From the NCBI GenBank assembly GCA_047967505.1, contig CM106539.1: 64,000 nt of DNA. One strand, 5' to 3'. The notes below the pieces were generated by a model, which was not told the DNA's origin, did no database searches, and was given only the letters and a program-made list of their open reading frames with translations. The first letter of the stretch is position 1, and every line of letters begins with the position of its first letter. The stretch comes from Dipteris shenzhenensis (Eukaryota > Polypodiophyta > Polypodiopsida > Gleicheniales). Positions 21,803 through 33,119 of this stretch are shown here, in pieces. The translations under genes were made by a program, and so were the position numbers.

Positions 21803-22144
21803 GGTCTTATGTCATGGAGGGGAAAAAGAGGGAAATAAAGATGGAATTTCTGGATCTTTTTCCCTTGGAAGACATGTTTTGAATGGTTTTTCTTGGTGCA
21901 TGACATAAGAATCCAAGGGAAAATGTGATAGTGCTATTAAAAAATGTCACATTCATAGTAAAGAAGTGTCACATCAATGGTTCTCAAGGGTGTGGGAAAT
22001 AGCACCATTAGTTTTAGATCATGGAGTGCTATTTCCCATAGCCCCCTAATTTCCCCTCTATTTCCCATGGTGCAAAATGCAGAGCATAATGGGATAGCTA
22101 TTTTCCCTCTTTTTTTCCTCTTTTTTCCTTCATGACATAAGACC
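21803..22144. mobile_element. Foldback/MITE-like element, 342 bp
   Basis: The ends are inverted repeats. The left begins GGTCTTATGTCATGGAGG, and the right, reverse-complemented, begins GGTCTTATGTCATGAAGG. The similarity continues over about 40 bases of purine-rich sequence. Internal foldbacks exist, such as GGGAAATAGCAC pairing with GTGCTATTTCCC (about 21987 and 22026), and a degenerate copy of the terminus (CATGACATAAGAATCC) near 21900. No coding capacity; no clear target-site duplication. Confidence 0.65.
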
Positions 22145-22429
22145 CTTACAAACTTACACAAGATGCTCAAAAATCATTTCTTCACTAAGGTATGGATTCA
22201 CTTGCACTTGTCATCACCATATCATGTGTCGCTTCATCACAATCAACCAATTTCCTAACAACAATGAGTCAACCTTGAGTCAAGGAATCTTAGGTTACTT
22301 TGAATCCTAGATAGGTTAACTAGATGCTAGGCACTTGAGGTCACCCTAGCCTTAACGACTATTTAATCTAATTGCAAGTACTCCCATCTATTCAAACATA
22401 AGTAGTAATCCTAGGTCAAGCCTATTGTT

Positions 22430-23531
22430 AGTAGGCCTAGTTCCTTTAATTGTAATGAGGATCATGGCATCCATTGATAAAATCAACTTGGAGCCATTAA
22501 ACAAGTTTGATAACACAAATTATGGAACACAATCAAACCAAATCTTGGAGATACCAAAAGACCTTGCAATTGCAAAAGAGCAAGTAGAATGGAACAAGAA
22601 AGGCAAGCATGCACATTATTTGATCAAACACGACATCCAATATATGAGTCAAGATAGATTGTCAAAGCTTAACATCGAAAGCAACATGGGATATGTTTGC
22701 ATCTCATGTAGGAGCAAAGAGCATAGTCAAAATTTTGACATTGAGAAGTCAAATCAAAATTGTGGGTCACACAATGAAATTGGACTTGCATATGTTTTCA
22801 GGATTATAAGGACGTATACATACATGTAACCAAAAAATAAGCTACATTGGAAGAGAATCATACTTTGTTTCTAAGTAAAGAATTGAGAAATATAAGGAAG
22901 AAAAGGTTCTAAAAGTTATCAAGCAATTTTTACTTCAAGTAGAGGTAGAGGTAGAGAACAAATTTAGAAAGTGGAAGATGGTAGCATGAACACCACCAGA
23001 TGAACAATAGGCCACATGGTTAAAGCAATCATGTTCAACATCATACAAGAAATTACCAAAGAGCTAACTCCCCCAACCTTTGGGGGTCACTCTATGAGAA
23101 CCAATATAGCACGTGTGAGCAGGCATGCATTTAAACTACCTATATTTACAACTTTACGTCTTTTAACATCATATATTTTTGGATGTTGAATTTGTCCCTT
23201 TATATTTACATAAATAGCTTCATATTGGTTAAGTATTTAAAAATTACCTCATGTATGTAAATTGCATTTAAGATATCCAAAGAGGATCAAGCCATGAAAG
23301 AGGAAACAATTGGAACTAGTGACCAATTTGATGCAGTTATTTCCACAAGTTAACCTTTATAAAAGAAATTGTAAAGAGAAACAATATAAACTAGGCAATC
23401 AATACAATGGTAGAGGACACTTCAAAGGAAGAGGCAACTCACATGGCCATAGTTATGGATATAATTTTAATCAAGCGTTTGACAATACCAAAGTAAACAT
23501 GAACATCATAGTTTAATTCATAGTGGAAGAA

Positions 23532-23563
<32 letters not shown>

Positions 23564-24085
23564 AGACAATGATGAAGAAGAAGATGATGATGATGGTGAA
23601 GCATCATCTTAGCATGATTGAGTCAGCCAAAATACTCAAATGGGGAATGTAGCTATAACCTACACAATGCAATACAAGGCAACAAAATATTAAGATCCAT
23701 GGTATGTGGATCATGTAGCATCGTCTCATAATGCAAGAAAACACATGTCAAGGTTCATGGTATGTGGAAAGTGGATCATCATCTCACATGACAAGTCACA
23801 AGTCATAAAGAATGGTTCATTGAGATGAAACTAGTTAGAAGATCCAAGAAAGGATCGACACAATTGACAATATTGCCAATTTATTCCAAGGTAGAGGATA
23901 AGTCCTAATGGAAAATAATAAAAAGAAGGGATTCATCAATGATGTCCTACATGTTCCAAAAGTCAACAAACTTTTGCTTTAAGTCATGGAAAAGAATAAT
24001 AGAGTCATATTTGATGGAAACCATTGCTTGATAAAAGACAAATATACAAGTCCTACAATTACATTCATCCACATCTAAAAGTGCA
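22430..24085 (+). pseudogene. Old Copia gag-protease fragment
   Basis: Starts with a gag-like NLEPLNKFDNTNYGTQSNQI (about 22480-22540). It includes a Gly/Arg-rich gag tail (NGRGHFKGRGNSHGH, near 23410), an acidic GAA-repeat segment (23525-23610), protease-like DPWYVDHVASSH (near 23695), and DVLHVPKV...RVIFDGNHCLIKDK (about 23940-24035). Many stops and frameshifts are present. Order and motifs match the fragment at 3454-4310, so both belong to one family. A WYV/MVCG..WII segment is duplicated at 23697-23780. Confidence 0.7.
23525..23612 (+). repeat. (GAA/GAT)n trinucleotide tract
   Basis: Imperfect GAA/GAT repeat inside the decayed gag, encoding a Glu/Asp run in one frame. Confidence 0.85.
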
Positions 24086-24226
24086 CAAAATTTTCACTCG
24101 AGTAGTGAAGACTCTAGTAAAATAGTCAACCCTAGAAACTCGATCCACACAATCACCCTAAACCCTATATAAGGTTCTTGGTATGTATTTTACATATTAT
24201 AATATGCATTGGCATCGCCGTTACAA

Positions 24227-24382
24227 ACCACGTTTCTCTCTCATATTTAAAATCATGTGCTCCATCTCATAATCTTTCTTATCTCATAGTATGTCTAATT
24301 AAAAACCATATTTCTTTCTCTCACCAAAATTATGTGCTCCATCTCATAATCTTTCTTGTCTCATAGTATGTCTCGTAATATG
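24227..24382 (+). repeat. 78-bp tandem duplication
   Basis: Two adjacent units beginning ACCACGTTTC and ACCATATTTC share CATCTCATAATCTTTCTT and TCTCATAGTATGTCT. Confidence 0.8.
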
Positions 24383-25464
24383 GTACCTTTATTAACTTTC
24401 ATCTATGGAAAAGAAACAAGTCCACATGTTGAAATTTTTGTATTTTTCCTTTTGCTACAACCTCATTTCCAAATGACATCATTCCCAAGACATATCTTAC
24501 TCTAAAATGTAGCACCAATTGGCTATTTGTTTAGCAAAAATGTATTTTAGAAAAGTATTAATTCTTTCCCATGGTTGTATTTATTGGATGTATTGTGTGC
24601 TTAACGTGCAGGCTAAGAAACTTTTTTTACAATAATTACTAGATTATCATGGCCAAGTTTCTAAAATGATATGTGGTATTTGGATCACCACAAGGAATGG
24701 TCAATGGTCATAAATGGACCTATTTCTCTTTTATAATGCAAAATCACATCCTCTGTGATACAAATGTTGTTGCCATATGTTTGACACTTGCATTGAAAAT
24801 ACAAAGGCATGTACATATTCTTCATAAAACAATGAATTTCGAATTCATAATTTAATACAATTTAAAAAATATACATTCATTTATGTATTTTACATTTATG
24901 CAAATAATGCTCAATGAGAATGGAAAAGAGGGAGAAAGACAGACATTCTACAGGAGGTTGGAAGTAAAGATTCACTAAATGGAAAATTGACATCAACATT
25001 TTATAAAGGGTTTGAGAAGAACCTCAAAAATTATATTTGAGGACAAGAATACTAGAGCATATTCTCTCCTTTTGGCTAGGAAATAAAAACATTTGATGAC
25101 AAAACAAGGAAAGAGACATCCTTATTATGTTGTGTTTATTTATATGTATACATTTCAACACCTCACTCAACTCCTTACTTAGGCTATCAAATTCAGTACC
25201 TCACTTCAATTGATCTATATGTATATACACTTCAGTACCTCATTCAAATCCTTACCTAGGCCATTAACAAAGAGGTAGAGGTGGGAGTCATTCCTAAGTC
25301 ACCTTGATGTGGACTTCAACGTAGCTATGGCTAGACCTTTATGTGGTGAGCTAGCGACTAAAGCAACTACCTCTAGTAGTTCTCCTATGCATGTGAATAT
25401 TATATGAATGATAAGAAACATGGAAATTCTTATGATTACCCCCCCTCCCCCTCCCCCTTCCCCC

Positions 25465-25512
<48 letters not shown>

Positions 25513-27500
25513 TCCATTCCTAACTCGAGTGCTTTTCCACCCTTTTATTTATTTCTAAAAGCAATTGAAATACAATTGTATCATCCTTGGCATAAGTCTT
25601 GCAACCTTTCCCTTAATTTCATGACAAAAGGGGGATTCAAACATTAGACATTGGGAAAACCTTGTCGACATGGGTGATGGAGTATTAACGAGGCAGTTGA
25701 CTATGTTAAAACCCCCATCACTATGAACTACACCTGGTCCCTCAACTATGCGACGTTTGCACAAGGGTATTGGAATCTTTGCTCCTAAGTTGCCACGCAC
25801 ATGGGTTGGGAAGCATAGGCGTTTGGCTAATGCTTGAGAATCAAGGAGCAATTTCTACTCTAGCATATGATCTAATTGAAATAGCGTTGTGGTTGAGAAA
25901 TTTCTAGCACTATTTTGTAAAGTAAAATCTCAAATAATAATGGTGGGGATTGGAGTTGAGCTACAAAATTTTTTTGTTCAACAATAGATAGGTAGTTGAG
26001 AAGAGTGGCAGGCAAGCGGGATTATTGAATAGAGACCTCAATCAAATGAATTTTTATAATACCTTATGGACACGTGGGCTTATTGAGACTTGAGTTATTA
26101 TAATACCTTATTGATAGGCACGTGGGCTTATTGAGTAGAGACCTAAATCAAGAGAATTATTTTATCCTTATGAGCCCACAGGTTCTGCAAACTATGCTTG
26201 CAACTAGTATCATTTTTTAGAATGGAAAGACTTGGGCACCTAAATTAATGGCCAATAAAGTGTATGCATTGTTGCTTTTACTGTGTTCCTTCTTGGGTGA
26301 GGAAAAACCTTAAATTAATCCTAGTGGATCCCCTATGTAAAGACCCTATTTAGCATGTGCATTCAAGGGACCAAACTAGATCCCTTATCTTACCTAGGTA
26401 TTTTATCCTAATTCTTCATTAAAAAAGTCAAAAAATACCATTTAAAATGATTACAAAGCAAGCACCATCAATTTAGACCTATTTTTATTCATAAAGATAA
26501 TGAAGAGCATAACTTACTATTAGCAATGATCTCTGTCTCTTCAAATTGTGTTTCAAGTTATATTCATATTCTACTAGGTGTGTTATGTCGTTGTTGTCTA
26601 CTAAATCCATATTATATTAGAGTTTGTGTCATTTTCTTTCAATATTTGTATTTTGATATTTTTTAAGAAATTTGGTCAAATCTATTAATGTTCATATTTC
26701 CTTTAGTATAATTATTTTTGTCCATGGAGATTTTAGGTACTATGTTTTCTTAGACTTCTATATATATTATATGTGATTTCTTGTTTTTAAAGGCATTTAT
26801 TTTGTGTGTTAAAGTTTGAGTTGCGGCAAGAAGTTTGAGGTTTTGTATTGCTTATTGATGTATTGATATGTTATATTAGGTGAAATATGTTTGAAACTAG
26901 AGTCGGAGTTGGGAGTAAGAGAAAAGTGGACATTCATTTTCAAACTGAAATTGAAAATGCTCCCTTTTTAAAGAGGAATGAATCCCCTTAGAATGTGGAA
27001 TTAGTTTCAATAGTCTTCACAGTGAAGGGAGAAAACATATAGTTTCCTGGTTTGATGGGAAGATATATCCTTTAGATCTAGTCTCTTCATAAGCTCCACA
27101 ATTTTATGAGTGACTTGTTCTATGAAGTTTTTTTGTGAGGTTGAGAATGACTTGTTAGAATATTGTTGAAGGTTACAAGATCATGGAGATGCAAGGATTA
27201 GAATGCTAGAGTCTTGGAATCAACATTGCATGTCATCTATAAATAGCGTAAATGTCATGATGATCGAGAAGGAAAGAGGGGATACCAGTCAAGAATTGCA
27301 AATCCACATTGACACATTAAATTCCCACATGGCAGAGTGTACTGTAGAAACCTTGGACTTTAGGTGCAGAATGTAGCTTTAAAAGAGGAGATTTCAAGGT
27401 TACAAAGAAAAACACTATACATGAAAGATATTCCAATGATGCATGCTTGAATAAAAGGAATTACATTTGATGGATGAATTACCTAAGAAAAGTGGGCATT
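24383..27500. other. AT-rich intergenic DNA with minor repeats
   Basis: Contains a C-run plus (CT)n at about 25438-25510 and a short direct duplication around 26055-26145 (ATAATACCTTAT ... CACGTGGGCTTATTGAG). A minus frame at 25555-25851 and others are not recognised. Confidence 0.4.
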
Positions 27501-27524
27501 GGAAGCCTTGAGCAAGATCTTGTA

Positions 27525-27740
27525 GGACTATTTCAGTGCTCATCTTTCGTCCATGACAAAGGTTCTAATGATGTTGGAGAAGTGTTCACAAAAAAATTGC
27601 TAGAACTATTGTAGTGCTCATCTTTGTAGGACTATTTCAGTGCTCATCTTTGTCCATGATGAAGGTTCTAATAATGTTGGTTTGGGGAAGTGTTCACAAA
27701 AAAAATGATGTTGGAGAAGTGTTCACAAAAAAAAAGAGTG
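27525..27740 (+). repeat. Nested tandem duplications
   Basis: The words GGACTATTTCAGTGCTCATC, CATGA(C/T)(A/G)AAGGTTCTAAT and GATGTTGGAGAAGTGTTCAC each occur two or three times in rearranged order. Confidence 0.7.
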
Positions 27741-29560
27741 ATCACCTACATTTCATCGTTTTCGTCAAATTGGACATAACCTCTACGTCAATGCATAAAG
27801 TTGTGGAACAATTCACTATAGCTATCACAATGAAGTGTGTGATATTACAAGCATAAGTACGAGGCATACCAACCCATACTTAAGAATTTAAAACAAGCAT
27901 GCTTTTTATTTAGGCCAAAAGTAAACGCCCCACTACCAAAGCCAAAAGATGTTCATAAAGCTCACCACGCTCTCATTTTAGGAATATTGGAACTAGTTGG
28001 TGAGCCTCATCATGTTCGAGATGAAGAAATTAGTATGGTCAAAGTATTGAGAGTTTGAGGCCACCCTAGCCCTCTAGTAGGGCAGGTTGTCCAAAGCTAG
28101 GAGAGGTGGAGTCCAATAGATTTTGTGTTTTAATCTACCTTATCTTTTGCAATCCCTAAGAATCACATGAAGTTTTGAAGTGGTTTTTTGTCCAAACAAA
28201 TATTCCTTATGTGATTGATAGACATGTAGTGTGGGCTACTTGATGTTGAAGGCTATGGATCCTACCAAGTAGAATGGCATCTAGCTGCTGCTGCCAATTG
28301 AAATCTATTAAATGTATGTATGGTGAAATTACCTTAAAAAGGGTACACCTTTAGGTGCTTCATGCTATTGTAATGATAATTTAAAAGCTATTTCATTTCT
28401 ATAAAGTTGATGCATATAACTTGAAGCTATAAGAAGAGAGTTAAAAGATGATTGAAAGAAGTGAGAAAGTTCTTTTAAATATGGGATTGCATTTTAGCCA
28501 AGTAAATATAAAAAAAGATGGAAAAAATCATGGAAATCAAGCAATATTCCATGCAAACCAAGCTTCGATGTTGTAAAACCTTTGAGATTTCTACCACAAA
28601 TTATAATAAAATTAATAGACTTGAGAATGCTAATGAGTTTGACAAATGGGGAAAATTGCACAATGCCTATTATGAAAATGAGGGAAAAATGATTGGAAAA
28701 GGCTCAAGTGTAGTTAAACCTTGATACTTTGGTAGCTCTATTGGAAGATAAAAGGTTTGAGGGAGATGATGTCGAGACTTTTGTGGGTATTGTAAATCAA
28801 TTTCTATCAAATGGAGAGTGCATGGGATTCACACAATACATGATAAGCTCTAATACTTTTCCTTTTCAAAATTTGTTGCTATTGTGAGCTTTCATACATT
28901 CTATTCTGGTTTGTTCATTGTGAATTTTTAATATAGTTTGTACGTTGCTAGCATATGCTAGCACATTGCTCATGCATTACTAAATACATGCTAGCACATG
29001 TAATTATGGGAGCCTTGGAGTTTGGTCTACTCAGGCTAGCACATGCTCATGCACCATATATGGCATGGCGTTATGGAAGCCTTGGAGTTGCTAGTACATT
29101 GCTGGCACATGCTCATGGACCATACATGGCATGGAATTATGGAAGCCTTAGAGTTTGGTTACTCAAAGCATGGAGAGATCTCATTGGCAAATGTGATGTG
29201 TATATAATCAAACGACTCAAAAAGGAGTTGGTAGGACTAAAAGGATTCCAATGGTACCATTAGTTCAATGCGGATTGAAATAAGGATTGTTGCAACTTTA
29301 GCACATAAAGAATCCTTGGTGTGTCAAGTTGTGCCAGAGGTAGACCCATAGCAAAGCAGAATAATCTATAATTTCTCACATGCAAGACAAGAGCATGAAA
29401 GATGTTGTGCAACTCATCATCAAAGGAAAAGGTCATGCATGGACACACTGTTAACTCTGTGGCAATAAGGGCCAGAAGTGCAATCGAGGACAACAACTAT
29501 GAGAGCATTGTGTGTGTAGAGTAGCGGCAAAGCTCCGCTTGTAATATCTTGAGCATGAAA
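27741..29560. other. Intergenic DNA, no gene recognised
   Basis: AT-rich. At 28945-29160 an imperfect direct duplication contains GCACATGCTCATG(C/G)ACCAT and ATTATGG(G/A)AGCCTT. Frames such as 28518-28724 are Lys/Asn-rich with no known motif. Confidence 0.35.
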
Positions 29561-29702
29561 GATGGTATGATAAATCTTAAAGGATGAGGATAGCCAAAAT
29601 CCTCTCTAGAAAAGATCCAATCATACTTGCAAAATCAGGATCTAGAGAAAGAAAAACTAAATCTAGAGAGAGAAAGACTAAAAGCCTACACTTTCGAAGG
29701 GC

Positions 29703-29800
29703 CCTCCACTTTGTGTAGAGACCCAAAAGTCCCCCCACTTTGTGTAGAGACCCAAAAATTTTCCCCACTTTGTGTAGAGACCCAAAAGATTTCCCCAAAA
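29703..29800 (+). repeat. Three tandem units of about 30 bp
   Basis: CCACTTTGTGTAGAGACCCA recurs three times (about 29706, 29736, 29765), then a partial copy at 29866 (TGTGTAGAGACC). It may lie within the left LTR of the Gypsy element ending at 30625. Confidence 0.8.
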
Positions 29801-29881
29801 GTGGAGGGACTCCTGTCTAAAAGGTCTCCTACAAAAGAGGTCCCACCACAGAGGTACCTATGGATTGTGTAGAGACCAACA

Positions 29882-29895
29882 TGTATAAATATCTC
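29882..29895 (+). promoter_or_regulatory. Possible LTR TATA box
   Basis: TGTATAAATATCTC lies about 740 bases before the Gypsy primer-binding site, a position expected for a promoter inside a 5' LTR. LTR borders were not established. Confidence 0.3.
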
Positions 29896-30035
29896 TCAAT
29901 GGAATGAAGCTCCCACTCTTTGGGGTTCAATGTTCAAGCTCACTATTGTGTTCATGCGATTGATCTCCATTGCGTCCATGCTCTCTTACACTATCGTGTT
30001 CTAGCATGCCCTTACCCTTGCACTCTCTACCCTTG

Positions 30036-30255
30036 TACTTCCTCCTCCTCCTCCCTCATCCTTCTCCTCCATCTCCTTCTCCTCCTCCCTCCTCCTTCCT
30101 CCTCCCTCCTCCTCCTCCTCCTCCTTCCTCCTCCTTCCTCCCTCCTCCTCCTTTTCCTCCCTCCTCCTCCTCCTCCTCCCTCCTCCTCCTCCCTCTCCCT
30201 CCCTCCTCCTCCACTCTCCTCCCTCTTCCTTCTCCTTCCTTGTCCCTCCTCCTCA
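30036..30255. repeat. (CTC/CTT)n pyrimidine tract
   Basis: Dense CTC and CTT trinucleotides. Any long frame here (Ser/Pro/Leu or Glu/Gly/Arg runs) is compositional and not a gene. Confidence 0.9.
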
Positions 30256-30625
30256 ACCCTTACCCCTCAAATCCACGGAGACTAGCTCTCCACTCCTCAA
30301 CCTTGGACTCCTCTTCAACCCTGCAACCCCCTCTGAATCCTGGAACTCCTAGTTAGCTCTCTCAAACCTATCCCCCTTTTGAACCCTGAAATCCCCCTTT
30401 CCACTCCTTTGGAGGCAAGAGCCTCCATCAATCGTTATGATAAAGGTCTCTTTCTCATTCACGTGTGCATGAGATTTGCTTTCCACGCATTAGCCTACAC
30501 CTCTCACCGGAACATGACCCGAGGACCTATGCTACACTTGTGAACACCTATGCTATGATGAGCAACGACACGACTGTAGGTGACCACCACCCTCAAAACC
30601 TGCACTTGGGTAAAACATAGACAAA

Positions 30626-30645
30626 TTTGGCACTGCTACTGGGGA
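30626..30645 (+). promoter_or_regulatory. Gypsy primer-binding site, Tat/Athila (tRNA-Asp) type
   Basis: TTTGGCACTGCTACTGGGGA resembles the TTGGCGCCGTTGCCGGGGA site of plant Tat/Athila Gypsy elements (about four differences). It marks the end of a 5' LTR upstream and sets the orientation to +, the same as the Gypsy pol fragment at 33.1-35.2 kb. Confidence 0.55.
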
Positions 30646-30939
30646 GGCTAGCGCTTGAAGTGAAAGCGGAGCACGTGCTTGCATGTGTGAAAAGAACCCC
30701 CTTTGAAAAACCATTCAAGATACATCCCTCAAGGCAAAGGAGTGAAAAAATGCTTCCAAATAATGCAAAAGGATAATGTTCACTTACAAAATCACATTAA
30801 TACATTAAACACCCAAAATTAACCCTTAATCCCCCCACATCCTATAAAAGCAACACCAACCCCCCTCATTTCTTTTGCTAGCCACTTCCTTCTCCAAATT
30901 CCGTTAAGCCTTCATAATTTCCATCTATCTCTATTTTTC

Positions 30940-31712
30940 ATCCTCCAACTTCCGTCCACCATTTCCACCACCACCACCACCACTTTTTCTGTCAACCACC
31001 CCTCCACCACCACTTTTTCTGTCACCCCCCCTCCCATCTCCTCCCCCCCCATCTCCAGCACCCTCCACTCCACCATCTCTCTACCTCTCTCTATCCCCCA
31101 CCCCCTCCACTCCATTATCTCTCTACCTCTCTCTACACCCCCATCCCCCTTCACCTCCACCTCCCATCTCCTCCACCACCCCCATGTCCTCCACCCCCCA
31201 TCTCCATCACCCTCCACTCCACCATCTCTACCTCTCTGTATCCCCCACCCCCTCCACTCCATTATCTCTCTACCTCTCTCTACACCCCCACCTCTATCCC
31301 CCATCTCCACCATCTCTCTACCTCTCTCTACCCCCCATCTCCTCCACCCCCCATCTCCAACAACCACCACTCCACTATCTCTCTATCTCTCTCTACACCC
31401 CATCCCCCCTTTTTCCCCCTCCACCTCCACAACCACCCCCCATTTCCCTTCCATCCCCATCTCCACCTCCACCCCCCCCCTCCCCTCCACCATCTCTCTA
31501 CCTCTTTCTACACCTCCATCTCTCCTTTTCTCCCTCCATCTCCCCTCTCCACCCCCCCACCTCCACCTCCACCTCCCACGCTTTTCCCCCTCCACCTCCA
31601 CCCCCCATCTCCTCCACACCCCCCTTCCTCCCCCCACCCTCTCCATCCCCCCCTTTTTTCTCCTCTTCCACCCCCTCTTTCTTTCCTCCACCCCCCTTTT
31701 TTTCTCTCTCTT

Positions 31713-31749
<37 letters not shown>

Positions 31750-31805
31750 ACTCTCTCTCTTTCTCTCCCTCTCTTCCTTCCACCCCCCTTTTTCTCTCTC
31801 TTCCC

Positions 31806-31845
<40 letters not shown>

Positions 31846-31875
31846 TCTTCCTTCCACCCCTCCTTTTTCTCTCTT

Positions 31876-31906
<31 letters not shown>

Positions 31907-31920
31907 CTCTCCTCCCTCTC
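30940..31920. repeat. Pyrimidine-rich block: CCACC, CTCTCTA and (CT)n
   Basis: Almost pure C/T on the + strand, with the imperfect repeated words CCATCTCTCTACCTCTCT and CACCCCCCATCTCC, ending in long (CT)n runs (31708-31910). Long frames here encode only Ser/Pro/Leu or Arg/Glu/Gly runs and are rejected as genes. Confidence 0.9.
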
Positions 31921-32157
31921 CCGACCGCTCTTTCCTATCTAAACGTGGCCTAAGGCCCTTCTAAAAGGCTTCTAAGCTTTGCTACCTTGTTGCAGGATAG
32001 CCAAGGCGCCTGCAGCCAGCGGCTCCGCCTTTAAGGCTCAGGAGGCCTTGAAGGCCTCCCTACTAACCCACCTCCCTTCACGACCCCCCCCACAAACCTG
32101 CACTGTCGCACCCCCTGCCTCCTACATCTCAACCCCCCCCTCCACCGTCGCCACCGG

Positions 32158-32182
32158 CTTTTCCCCCCCCCCAAAAAAAGAA

Positions 32183-32213
<31 letters not shown>

Positions 32214-32235
32214 GAAAAAAGAAAAAAAAAGATTA
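32158..32235 (+). repeat. Poly-C then A-rich (AAAAG)n
   Basis: A C run flows into an A-rich run with single G interruptions, about 78 bp. Confidence 0.85.
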
Positions 32236-32470
32236 AACTAACCCTAAACAAAGTAACCGTAGTTAGGTTAGATGAAATTAGGTTAGGTTAGTTGTCCACC
32301 GGTTAGGTTAGGTGACCTTAGGCTAGGTTAGTTTATCATAAGGTTAGATTAATTAACAGTGGATCAATTAGTAATTAACTTTAGTTAGTTGGACTAACTA
32401 TAGTCAAACTAACTGTTATAGTTAGATAAACTAGGTTAGGCTAAGGACCAATTATAGGAATTGAGTCCAA
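32236..32470 (+). repeat. Degenerate GGTTAGGTTAG-rich stretch
   Basis: Repeated TTAGGTTAG/GGTTAGGT words are followed by paired AGTTAG/CTAACT and TAACTATA/TATAGTTA words that can form small hairpins. No coding potential. Confidence 0.55.
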
Positions 32471-33119
32471 ACTAACTAGTAGTTAGTGCACAACCCTAGT
32501 TAAGTCAAAGGTCTAGGACCATTCATGCTTGGCCCTAAAGACAAAAGGGTCCCTAAAATCCCCTAACTTTGAGGGTCCATATCTTGCCTGTTTGGGACCC
32601 GAATTGGACCTAGATTGAACCACAAATTCACACACGAAACCATGAGCTACGGGAACTTTTTCCAGCCAATCCCACACCAATTAGGCATCCATAACACTCG
32701 TGAATTTGCGCCCCCATGTGGACTCCTTTTTTGCACTAATTCGCTCATAAGATTTTGCTGAGACCTCCGATTGACAATCTGTCTACACCGGCACTTTTTC
32801 CCACTCATGTGGAACAATCCTAGGCATGTTTTTAACATGACGGTCCCTAAGAAACTAATGAATCTCTAACCCCCCTAACAATTTGGGGATAATAAGTGTG
32901 GAAAATCAAAGTGTGGCATCATAGCCAGTCTTGATCGTAACAAGACAACAAAAAGAAGCGGCATGACAAAAACTCCTTTTCGCTCAAAAAGCAAAGAGCC
33001 CTCTGGCAAAACAAGCCATGCCAATCCCACAACCATGCCTAGCATGTCCAAGGAAAGTGCCACCCAAGGAGCCAAGAAAGCATACCCCAATGCTAAAACT
33101 GAAAAGACGCGCTATTAAG
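32471..33119. other. Gypsy leader or decayed gag region
   Basis: Non-coding by inspection. It lies between the low-complexity block and the first recognisable Gypsy frame. It may be what is left of leader and gag. Confidence 0.3.

Noticed and set aside
30900-31950. Long Ser/Pro/Leu and Arg/Glu/Gly frames
   Set aside because: Microsatellite composition without any codon structure.
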